NCBI GenBank assembly: GCA_947624285.1
Contig: CANQJS010000014.1
Location: 1 to 34,498 of the forward strand
Reading direction: 5' to 3'
Origin: an uncultured Clostridia bacterium
Lineage (GTDB): Bacteria; Bacillota; Clostridia; Oscillospirales; Acutalibacteraceae
Length of the DNA stretch: 34,498 nt
Shown: positions 24,519 to 31,212 of the stretch, one piece after another
Position numbering within the stretch: position 1 is the stretch's first letter
How the letters are laid out: the number at the start of each line of letters is the position of its first letter
The notes under the pieces: generated by a model
Databases searched by the model: none
Told to the model about the DNA's origin: nothing
What the model saw: the letters and a program-made list of their open reading frames with translations, nothing else
Made by a program: the position numbers and the translations under genes

Positions 24519-25583
24519 TTATTTCACTTTATTCAGATATTCTCTTGTTTTTTCAAGAAAAATATCCATTTCCGCGTCTGTTCCCACGGTTATGCGAACA
24601 TAATTGCTTATCCTCGGTAAATCAAAATACCGTATGAATACCTTTTGAGATTTCAGCCATTCAAAATAATCCTTCATATTTGCGCTTTTGTGGGTGGTGA
24701 ATATGAAATTCGTCTGCGATTCAAGCGGAAGAAAATCAAGGGCTTTGAGCTCTTTTATAACTCGCTCGCGCGTAGCAATGACCTTTGCGGTGGTTGAATT
24801 GAAATAATCCCTGTCCTTTATCGCCGCCGTGCCCGCCGCCATTGATATGCTGTCCACAGTATAGCTGTTGTAGGAATTTTTGACCGCCTCAAGCACCGAA
24901 ATAAGCGTCTTGCCGCCTACGGCATAGCCGATACGAAGCCCCGCGAGGCTCCTGCTTTTTGAAAAAGTGCCTGTCACAATAAGGTTTTCGTATTTCTTCG
25001 TAAGCTCAACGCAGGAATAGCCGCCGAAATCAACATACGCCTCGTCGATCATCACAACGCAGTCACGGTTATATTCGATCAGCTTTTCAATGAAATCCCG
25101 TCCCTCGCCGAGTGAAGTGGGGGCGTTTGGATTAGGTATCACCACGCCGCCGTTTTCTGCTTTGTAATCATTAACATTTATGCGAAAATCGTCTTTAAGC
25201 GGAAAACAGACGAACGGAATATCAAAGAGCCTGCACCACACCGGGTAAAAGCTGTAGGTTATATCGGGGAAAGCGATGGGCTTTTTCCCGTTGAAAAACG
25301 CTTGAAAACACAACGCGAGCACATCGTCCGACCCGTTGCCGAGAAAAATATTTTCGGGCAGAACTCCGTAAAATTCCGCCAAAGCCCGCTTAAACGCCGC
25401 GGCGTTCGCGTCGGGGTAAAACCGCAGATTTTCGCTTTTAAATTCCCTTATCGCCTTTATCGCCTCCGGCGACGGGGGATAGGGGTTTTCGTTGGCGTTT
25501 ATTTTTACTATATCCCTGTCCTTGCTCTGCTCGCCCGGCACATAGGGCTCAATATTCCTTAAATTCTCTTTCCACTTATCCAT
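24519..25583 (-). CDS. hisC: Histidinol-phosphate aminotransferase (class I/II PLP enzyme)
   Basis: This 354-residue fold-type I aminotransferase has NANENPYPPSP (substrate-side), GNGSDDVLA, NPNAPTS, Asp180 in MIDEAYVDFGG and the PLP-binding Lys209 in GTFSKSRSLAGLRIGY, the HisC pattern. It should transfer an amino group from glutamate to imidazole acetol phosphate in histidine synthesis. No other his gene is nearby, so it may instead serve aromatic amino acids, as some HisC enzymes do. It has its own promoter and shares a bidirectional terminator with the PAP2 gene. Confidence 0.88.
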   Translation of the reverse strand: MDKWKENLRNIEPYVPGEQSKDRDIVKINANENPYPPSPEAIKAIREFKSENLRFYPDANAAAFKRALAEFYGVLPENIFLGNGSDDVLALCFQAFFNGKKPIAFPDITYSFYPVWCRLFDIPFVCFPLKDDFRINVNDYKAENGGVVIPNPNAPTSLGEGRDFIEKLIEYNRDCVVMIDEAYVDFGGYSCVELTKKYENLIVTGTFSKSRSLAGLRIGYAVGGKTLISVLEAVKNSYNSYTVDSISMAAGTAAIKDRDYFNSTTAKVIATRERVIKELKALDFLPLESQTNFIFTTHKSANMKDYFEWLKSQKVFIRYFDLPRISNYVRITVGTDAEMDIFLEKTREYLNKVK

Positions 25584-25603
25584 ATTCGCTTACCTCGCGG
25601 TAT

Positions 25604-25632
25604 ATTTTAGCACATTAAAGTATTTATAGCAA
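25604..25632 (-). promoter_or_regulatory. SigA-type promoter of hisC
   Basis: On the minus strand TTGCTA (25632-25627) and TAAAAT (25609-25604) are spaced by 17 bases, 21 bases before the hisC start. Confidence 0.6.
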
Positions 25633-25674
25633 GAATATTTAAAAATGATACTTATTTTTTTCTTCCCGCCGCGC

Positions 25675-25703
25675 TTGTGCTGAGTGCGGCATAATGTTAT
25701 AAT
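25675..25703 (+). promoter_or_regulatory. Promoter upstream of the metallophosphoesterase
   Basis: TTGTGC (25675-25680) and TATAAT (25698-25703) are separated by 17 bases. The leader before the ATG at 25837 would be about 125 bases, with no hairpin or riboswitch I recognise in it. Confidence 0.55.
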
Positions 25704-25836
25704 TAAATCAATAAATAAAATGAAGCGGCGGTATGGCGCGGCTTGAAGAGGAATTTATATCAGGTTTGGCGTTTTACTCAATATTTTGAAAGAAATAATC
25801 ATTCCAAAAATTTAAAAATCGTTTGGCGGTGGGAAT

Positions 25837-26934
25837 ATGTCATTAAAATTCAATGAAAACGGCGTTTTCAGAATAATGCAGATAGCCGATGTGCAGGACG
25901 GCGCGAAAATAAGCCCCGATACTCTGAATTTGATAAATGCCGCGCTGGATAGGGAAAAGCCGGATCTCGTCGTCTTTTCGGGCGACCAGATTTGGGGGCG
26001 CAGTCATTTTAAAGGCAACGCGGCGAGAGTGGAAAAAGCCTTGTGTGAAATTACACAGCCCGTGACCTCGCGGAATATTCCGTTTACTGTCTGTTTCGGA
26101 AATCACGACAGGCAGGTAGGTCTTTCAAATAAAGAGCAGTTTGAAATCTATAAAAAGATGGACGGCTTTATAGGCGAGGATACGCAGGGGATAGACGGCT
26201 GCGCTAATCATGTGCTTGAGATCACGCAAGAGGGCGCGGTGAAATACCTTGTTTATCTTATAGACAGCAACACAAGCCTTTCCGTAGGCTATGACAATGT
26301 TCATAAAAACCAGATAGAATGGTACAGAAAAACGCGCGATGAGTATGAAAGAAAAAACGGCGCGGTAATACCGTCGGTCGTTATTCAGCATATACCCGTT
26401 CCCGAGGTTATGCGCCTGCTCAAAGAGGTCAAAAAAAGCGAAAAAGGAGCTGTTCAGGGCTTTCGCAACCACGCGGGCAAATGGTATGTGCTAAATAGGG
26501 ATATGGTGAATGAAAGAGACTTTATGAGGGAATCCCCCGCCGACCCGATGGAAAACAGCGGAGAATTTGACGCTATGACGGAAAAGGGAGATGTGAGGGG
26601 GATCTATTTCGGCCACGACCACAACAATTCCTTTAACGGCAAAGTAAACGGAGTGGATCTGGGCTACACGCAGGGCGCGGGCTTTCATGTTTACGGGCCG
26701 GGGCTTGACAGAGGCGTGAGAATGATCGAGCTTCACGCCGACGGCGCTTTGAATACATACGATATTCGATATCGGGATATTATCGGGAAAAAGGTTAAGG
26801 AAAAACTGCGTTTTGCTGTTTTGCAGATAATGCCCACAAATGTTTACGACGCGATACACAGGGCTGTGAAGCTTATCGCGGCGGTTTTGGGTATAGTTGC
26901 CGCTGTTTTGCTTATAATTTTCCTTGCAAAATAA
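25837..26934 (+). CDS. Tail-anchored calcineurin-like metallophosphoesterase
   Basis: This 365-residue protein contains the binuclear metal motifs of calcineurin-like phosphoesterases: Asp18 in IADVQDG, Asp50 in SGDQ, GNHD at 88-91, His185 in VIQHIP, and GHDH at 259-262. The first motif reads D-x-Q where D-x-H is usual, so one metal ligand may be replaced. The C-terminal 23 residues form a hydrophobic helix, and no signal peptide is seen, so the catalytic domain is probably cytoplasmic and anchored by its tail. The substrate is unknown; relatives include Icc-like and Dcr2-like enzymes. Confidence 0.85.
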   Translation: MSLKFNENGVFRIMQIADVQDGAKISPDTLNLINAALDREKPDLVVFSGDQIWGRSHFKGNAARVEKALCEITQPVTSRNIPFTVCFGNHDRQVGLSNKEQFEIYKKMDGFIGEDTQGIDGCANHVLEITQEGAVKYLVYLIDSNTSLSVGYDNVHKNQIEWYRKTRDEYERKNGAVIPSVVIQHIPVPEVMRLLKEVKKSEKGAVQGFRNHAGKWYVLNRDMVNERDFMRESPADPMENSGEFDAMTEKGDVRGIYFGHDHNNSFNGKVNGVDLGYTQGAGFHVYGPGLDRGVRMIELHADGALNTYDIRYRDIIGKKVKEKLRFAVLQIMPTNVYDAIHRAVKLIAAVLGIVAAVLLIIFLAK

Positions 26935-26946
26935 TCATTAGGCGCA

Positions 26947-26975
26947 TTGACTAAATTAGATTTATGATTTATAAT
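26947..26975 (+). promoter_or_regulatory. Strong SigA-type promoter of the second GPH gene
   Basis: TTGACT (26947-26952) and TATAAT (26970-26975) are separated by exactly 17 bases, 52 bases before ATG 27028. Confidence 0.8.
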
Positions 26976-27027
26976 AAAATTTAGAATGTTTTAATAAAAC
27001 ATTTAATAAATTTTGCGAGGAGTAAAA

Positions 27028-28572
27028 ATGGAACAAAAGAAATACTTAACTATGCGTGAAAGGATATGCTTCACCGTGGGTGCTTTCGGGCGTTCGGGTA
27101 TATATACCCTTATGTCTATGTTCACACTCGTATTCTTTCAAAACGGCGCAGGTCTATCCCTTTCGCAGGGCACAACAATAATACTTATAGGCAGAATTTT
27201 TGACGCTGTCAACGATCCTGTAATGGGTATGATAGTAGACCGCACCAAATCAAAATGGGGCAAAATGAGACCCTATTTGCTCTATTCACCCGTACCGATC
27301 GCCATATGCACGGTGCTTCTTTTCACCGCTCCGTTTGCGGACGGCTCAACGGCGGCTTTTGTGTGGGCCCTTGTTACATACATTCTCTGGGGCGTAGCGT
27401 TCACGATTCAGGATGTTCCTTTCTGGGGTCTTTCGTCTGTTGTAACCCCGCTTGAAAGTGAAAGAACTTCCTTTATTTCTACGGCAAGGCTCGGCTCCAC
27501 CTTCGGTGGGATCCTTCCCGCTCTGCTCATACCGATTCTTTATCAAAGCAATTTGGGCTACACAACGGGCTTCTTTGTAGGCGCGCTCATTTTTGCCGTT
27601 CTCGGCTGTGGGCTTTCGATTCTCATCTTCTTCGTTTCAAGAGAAAGAGTCCCCAAGATGGATCACACGCCGTCTTTCAAAGAGACTTTCGTCGTTCTCG
27701 GCAAGGATAAACTGCTGATAATCGTAATATTCGCGTCTATCCTCGGCTCAACTATGGTAACGGCAAACCAGTGCGCGGACTATATCGGCAACTATCTGAT
27801 AATTCAGAATTACACCGATTTCAGCAAGATATTTGCAGACGCCGCCCAAACTACGCTTGTTCCGAATGTTGACGCCGCCGCGGCTTACAGCTTCCCATAT
27901 GCGTTCACTATCCCGCGCGGCACTATCGTAACTACTTTGACAATTGCGATAGGCGTAGGTATGGTGCCCGCCATGGCGATATTCCCGATGCTCAGAAAGA
28001 AGTTTTCGCTCAAGCAGATATATATCGGCTCGGCGATATTCGGCCTTATCGTTCACGCGCTGTGCTATGTTATTTTCTCAATGAATATCACAAATATAAA
28101 CATCTTCCTGCTTTGGATATTCCTTTTCCTTATGGGCATTCCGCTTGGAATTTACAATGTTATCACCTATGCGCTTATTGCCGACGCGGTAGACTATATG
28201 GAATGGAAAACGGGCGAAAGGCACGAGGGCGTTTGCTTCTCGTTCCAAACCTTCCTTTCAAAGGTCAACGCCGCCGTGGCAACCTTCGTTTTCGGTCAGA
28301 TCCTCGGAACTACCGATTTCAGGGCTGTTAACAAAGATCTTGTTGACGGCGCGGGAAGGCAGATATTCTATCAACAGTCCGAAAGAACTCAGATAATGCT
28401 GCTTGCGCTTGTAACGATAGTTCCCGCCGTGGGCTTCCTGCTTACGATAATCCCGATGTTCTTCAACGACTATACGGGCAAGGTAAAGGAAAACGCGCAG
28501 AAAGAGCTTGAGGCGGCGCGCACCGCAAAAATGGCAAACGCCGAAGCGGAGCAGGCTACTGAAGCCGAATAA
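27028..28572 (+). CDS. GPH-family sugar:cation symporter (MFS), second copy
   Basis: This 514-residue protein has about 12 helices. GRIFDAVNDPVMGMIVDRTKS (read as two parts around NDP) and ADAVDYMEWKTGERHEG are GPH hallmarks. It is longer than the GPH protein at 6573-7922 owing to an extracytoplasmic insert around residues 265-300 and a charged, Ala/Glu-rich C-terminal tail. GCGAGGAG lies before ATG 27028; I reject a TTG 15 bases upstream because it falls before that site. No enzyme gene is co-transcribed, so the cargo is open. It has its own promoter and terminator. Confidence 0.9.
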   Translation: MEQKKYLTMRERICFTVGAFGRSGIYTLMSMFTLVFFQNGAGLSLSQGTTIILIGRIFDAVNDPVMGMIVDRTKSKWGKMRPYLLYSPVPIAICTVLLFTAPFADGSTAAFVWALVTYILWGVAFTIQDVPFWGLSSVVTPLESERTSFISTARLGSTFGGILPALLIPILYQSNLGYTTGFFVGALIFAVLGCGLSILIFFVSRERVPKMDHTPSFKETFVVLGKDKLLIIVIFASILGSTMVTANQCADYIGNYLIIQNYTDFSKIFADAAQTTLVPNVDAAAAYSFPYAFTIPRGTIVTTLTIAIGVGMVPAMAIFPMLRKKFSLKQIYIGSAIFGLIVHALCYVIFSMNITNINIFLLWIFLFLMGIPLGIYNVITYALIADAVDYMEWKTGERHEGVCFSFQTFLSKVNAAVATFVFGQILGTTDFRAVNKDLVDGAGRQIFYQQSERTQIMLLALVTIVPAVGFLLTIIPMFFNDYTGKVKENAQKELEAARTAKMANAEAEQATEAE

Positions 28573-28576
28573 TAAA

Positions 28577-28628
28577 AAATGGCGGGAAAGCGCCGATTTC
28601 GGGCAGTTCTCCCTATCGGGCGAAAGCC
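28577..28628 (-). repeat. Solo end related to the 1462-1738 element
   Basis: Read on the minus strand, this stretch aligns with the left 54 bases of the element at 1462-1515. Shared blocks in the orientation printed here are AAATGGCGGGAAA, GATTT and TCCCTATCGGG, roughly three quarters of positions overall. It starts four bases after the GPH stop, just as the full element starts 12 bases after a reductase stop. The remaining 220 bp of the element are absent. Confidence 0.55.
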
Positions 28629-28647
28629 AAAATTAAGCAAATAAAAG

Positions 28648-28672
28648 GCGGAGGTTTGACCTCCGCTTTTTT
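28648..28672 (+). terminator. Rho-independent terminator after the second GPH gene
   Basis: GCGGAGG (28648-28654) pairs with CCTCCGC (28660-28666) around TTTGA, followed by six T. Confidence 0.93.
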
Positions 28673-28745
28673 GACTGCAACTGTATTAAGTTAAAAATAT
28701 GTTTCCCGCTCGTTTTCCGCGATATATCAATGCTGATTTCTTGTC

Positions 28746-28773
28746 GGTATAATACCGCTGCCTTAGCGGTTGT
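28746..28773. repeat. Degenerate copy of the 111-bp repeat core, downstream of rmuC
   Basis: GTATAATACCGCTG followed by CCTTAGCGGTTGTT matches the palindromic core of the tandem repeat at 30139-30386 at about 26 of 29 aligned positions, with one A missing. The ACCGCT/AGCGGT stem is intact. It lies 30 bases beyond the rmuC stop, so repeats of one family flank rmuC. Confidence 0.55.
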
Positions 28774-28802
28774 TCGGTCATAGCGGAGTTTACTTTGCAC
28801 GG

Positions 28803-30104
28803 TTATTCCTCTATTCCCAAAACTTCGCTTGCCTCGCCGCTTTCGAGCGTTTCAACATTTCTGAGATTTTTCTGTATTATTTCATTTCTGTGATATGCTT
28901 CGTCAAGCGTTTTGCCCGCATCGTCAACCTTTTTTCTTGCCTTTTGCAAAAGGTCGCCGAATATATCGTATTGCTTTTTTGCCGCGCCGAGTATCTTGCG
29001 TACCTCGTCGGCTTTTTTGTTTATCGCCATAGTCCTAAAACCCATTGAAAGCGAATTGAGAAGCGCCGTTATCGTGCTCGGTCCTGCCACCATAATGCCT
29101 TCGCTCTGCAATCTTTCCGTAATGCCGTTTTTGCTGGAGGCTATCTCGGCGTAAAGCCCCTCTGTTGCAAGATAGAGAATGGCAAAGGGCGTGGTTTCGG
29201 GCGAGCTTATGTATTGCTTTATAAGCTTGCCCTCGTCAAGAACTCTGCGTTCAAGCGCCTTTTTTGCCGCCTCAAGCGCTTCAAGATCTCCCGCGTCGGA
29301 AGCGGCGGAAAGGCGGGCGTAGTCCTCCATCGGGAATTTGGAGTCGATGGGCAGATAAGTAATGCTGTCGTCGTCCTGGTTAGGTATTCTAACGGCAAAC
29401 TCAACTCTGCCGCTGTATTTGGGATTTGTCTGCACATTTGTATCATACATTCCGCTTATTGTCTCGTCAAGAATGTTGCCGAGCTGTACCTCAGCCCAAG
29501 TGCCCCTTGCTTTTACATTCGTGAGAATGCGGTTGAGCCCTTTGACATTGTCCGTAACCCCTGTGGAAAGCTCCTTCATTTCCCCGAGGCTCTTATATAC
29601 ATTTTCAAGCTGCTCCGAAACGGTTTTGAAGGAGGAGTTGAGCCGTTGGTTGAGCGTTTCAGTCAGCTTCTCGTCAACCGTTTTACGCATTTCTTCAAGC
29701 TTTTTCTCGTTGCTTTCCTGCATAAGCGCGATTGATTCATTTACCCTGCGGGTCTGCTTTTCCGCGTTTTCGTCAACGGTTTTGCGCATTTCATCAAGCT
29801 TTTTTTCGTTGCCGTCGCGCATAGAGCTAATGCCGTCGCTGATGGATTTGTTGATTTGCATCATTTGCTCATAGTTTTTTTCAATGATTTTCTGCATATT
29901 GCCCGAAACTTCGCGCGTGAGCTGCTGCACGCCGTCCGAAACTCCGCGCACCGCCTCCTGCGTCTGTTTGGCGTGCATATCCGTTTTTTGATCTAGCAAA
30001 TCAATGGCGGAATCTCTCTTTGGCTTGTTTTTGGCGGTGAGAATTATGCCGACAACAGCCAAAATGATGAGAACTCCCAGCAAAATAATGATGTAAATTT
30101 CCAT
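28803..30104 (-). CDS. rmuC: DNA recombination protein RmuC homologue
   Basis: This 433-residue protein has an N-terminal membrane helix (about 3-23), a long coiled coil (about 40-180) and the RmuC nuclease-like domain (about 195-400) with GTWAEVQLGNILDE, YLPIDSKFPMEDYARL and ETTPFAILYLATEGLY. RmuC proteins limit recombination at inverted repeats and are related to PD-(D/E)XK nucleases. Within the coiled coil, NEKKL-(D/E)-EMRKTVDE occurs twice with a 33-residue period. AAGGAGG precedes the ATG. The gene is flanked by palindromic repeats on both sides. Confidence 0.92.
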   Translation of the reverse strand: MEIYIIILLGVLIILAVVGIILTAKNKPKRDSAIDLLDQKTDMHAKQTQEAVRGVSDGVQQLTREVSGNMQKIIEKNYEQMMQINKSISDGISSMRDGNEKKLDEMRKTVDENAEKQTRRVNESIALMQESNEKKLEEMRKTVDEKLTETLNQRLNSSFKTVSEQLENVYKSLGEMKELSTGVTDNVKGLNRILTNVKARGTWAEVQLGNILDETISGMYDTNVQTNPKYSGRVEFAVRIPNQDDDSITYLPIDSKFPMEDYARLSAASDAGDLEALEAAKKALERRVLDEGKLIKQYISSPETTPFAILYLATEGLYAEIASSKNGITERLQSEGIMVAGPSTITALLNSLSMGFRTMAINKKADEVRKILGAAKKQYDIFGDLLQKARKKVDDAGKTLDEAYHRNEIIQKNLRNVETLESGEASEVLGIEE

Positions 30105-30138
30105 TTTTTTACCTCCTTGGGTTTGCTTAGGTCATTAT

Positions 30139-30386
30139 ACCGCTGCTTTGGCGGTCATTATACCAAAGTGCGAAGCGCATTGATATAATCAGCCATCGCC
30201 CGTTGACGCAAAGCGGCAACGCAGGCGGGCAATATAAATTTGTATAATAACCGCTGCTTTAGCGGTTATTATACCAAAGTGCAAAGCACATTGGTATAAT
30301 CAGCCATCGCCCGTTGACGCAAAGCGGCAACGCAGGCGGGCAATATAAATTTGTATAATAACCGCTGCTTTAGCGGTTATTATACC
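30139..30386. repeat. Tandem 111-bp structured repeat (2.2 copies)
   Basis: Units start at 30139, 30250 and 30361, exactly 111 bp apart; the third ends after 26 bases. Units 1 and 2 differ at only a few positions, all in the first half. Each unit can form three hairpins. At a unit junction, 14 bp (30242-30255 with 30261-30274, loop GCTTT) pair perfectly. ATTATACCAAAGTGC (30268-30282) pairs with 30286-30300 with one mismatch and loop AAA; this competes with the first. A GC-rich stem CGTTG/CAACG plus CGC/GCG with AAA loop lies at 30312-30332, extended by CGCC/GGCG. The array holds eight TATAAT or ATTATA hexamers. No coding frame fits. Confidence 0.85.
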
Positions 30387-30926
30387 ATAAAATCCGACGC
30401 AATTCAATTGCTACCGAGATCAAGTACTAAAAAGTGTACCTCAAAGCACAAAATATTGTTTCTCGCCCCTTCGGAAATCCTAATTTGATTACAAAAAATC
30501 GCCCTGACGCTACAAATATTCAGGGCGGTTTTATTATATGATATTTGGCGCAGCAGGCGTTTTATCGTTCCGCTGCTTATTTGATTATGTTAAAGCGTTC
30601 TCGATTTTATAATCAATTATTTCTTTTCCCTTTTTTAGGGCTCTGAAATCTCGCTATACTTTTTTTCAAAAAATATTTACATTTTAAGCAATGCGCATTG
30701 CTGATTTTATGGGATTTTTAAGCGGGGAGCAGGGCTGTTTTTGACAAAAAAAGGCGCAAAAAAGGGTGAAAATTGATAGAAATTTGCAAAAAATTTGACT
30801 TTTCAACACCCGATTAGCCCGCTCCGTTAAGCCAAAAAATAGGGCAAAATTTTGATATACATTTTGATATACATTTGCCCGTAAAATTGCGTAAAACGGC
30901 GTAAAAATGCACTTGTTGAGAGGGTA
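30387..30926. other. Non-coding AT-rich stretch with an orphan terminator and a 16-bp palindrome
   Basis: No frame here has a ribosome binding site or recognisable product. It holds a terminator-like hairpin (30500-30535), the perfect palindrome AGCAATGCGCATTGCT at 30687-30702, and a direct repeat TTTTGATATACA twice at about 30851-30874. These may be remains of a lost gene or element beside the tRNA, but no integrase or transposase motif is visible. Confidence 0.4.
30500..30535 (+). terminator. Terminator-like hairpin with no gene upstream
   Basis: CGCCCTGA (30500-30507) pairs with TCAGGGCG (30520-30527), followed by GTTTTATTA. On the plus strand the nearest upstream features are the 111-bp repeats, so it could end a transcript that begins in the repeat array. 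Confidence 0.6.
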
Positions 30927-30933
30927 ACAAAAA

Positions 30934-30971
30934 AGCCCCAAAAACCGCATAACCAAGCGGAATTTGGGGCT
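30934..30971 (-). terminator. Terminator after tRNA-Arg
   Basis: On the minus strand AGCCCCAAA pairs with TTTGGGGCT, with an inner CCGC/GCGG stem, followed by a run of T (A run at 30928-30934 on the plus strand). It lies eight bases beyond the tRNA 3' end. Confidence 0.88.
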
Positions 30972-30978
30972 ATTTCTA

Positions 30979-31054
30979 TGGTCTGCCCGAAGGGACTCGA
31001 ACCCCCAATCTTTTGAATCGGAATCAAAGGCATTAGCCATTGTGCTACGGGCAG
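30979..31054 (-). tRNA. tRNA-Arg (anticodon CCG)
   Basis: The 76-base minus-strand sequence folds as a tRNA: acceptor CTGCCCG/CGGGCAG, D arm GCA/TGC around CAATGGCTAA, anticodon stem TTTGA/TCAAA with loop TTCCGAT giving anticodon CCG, T arm GGGGG/CCCTT with loop TTCGAGT, discriminator A and an encoded CCA. It reads CGG arginine codons. The T stem has two G-T pairs and the D stem only three pairs, slightly weak but acceptable. It has a promoter (31080-31109) and an adjacent terminator. Confidence 0.92.
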
Positions 31055-31079
31055 ATATGTGAACAAATTGTCAAAAATA

Positions 31080-31109
31080 ATTTTACTACCTTAATGCTAT
31101 TGTTGTCAA
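31080..31109 (-). promoter_or_regulatory. Promoter of tRNA-Arg
   Basis: On the minus strand TTGACA (31109-31104) and TAAAAT (31085-31080) are separated by 18 bases, 25 bases before the tRNA 5' end. Confidence 0.7.
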
Positions 31110-31128
31110 TCAATTTTTGTGCTATAAT
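31100..31128 (+). promoter_or_regulatory. Promoter of the GH20 gene
   Basis: TTGTTG (31100-31105) and TATAAT (31123-31128) are separated by 17 bases. The -35 box shares two bases with the -35 of the divergent tRNA promoter. Confidence 0.6.
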
Positions 31129-31212
31129 AGCTGTAACGCGATGAACAATGTATTCGCGTTTGCAAAATTTTTTAATCGCCGCCATTCGGCAAAATCATTA
31201 AGGAGAAAATGA

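Noticed and set aside
25733-25789. An 18-codon frame (MARLEEEF start) in the leader of the metallophosphoesterase gene
   Set aside because: Too short and without further support; it could be a leader peptide but nothing in the sequence requires it.
30139-30386. CRISPR array
   Set aside because: The 111-bp units are contiguous with no variable spacers, only 2.2 copies occur, and no cas gene is in the window.
30387-31060. Prophage or island integrated at tRNA-Arg
   Set aside because: No integrase, phage gene or duplicated tRNA 3' end was found on either side.
30684-31066. Two minus-strand frames of 79 and 118 codons across the tRNA and its terminator
   Set aside because: They are produced by reading through the tRNA-Arg gene and its hairpin and have no recognisable protein features.
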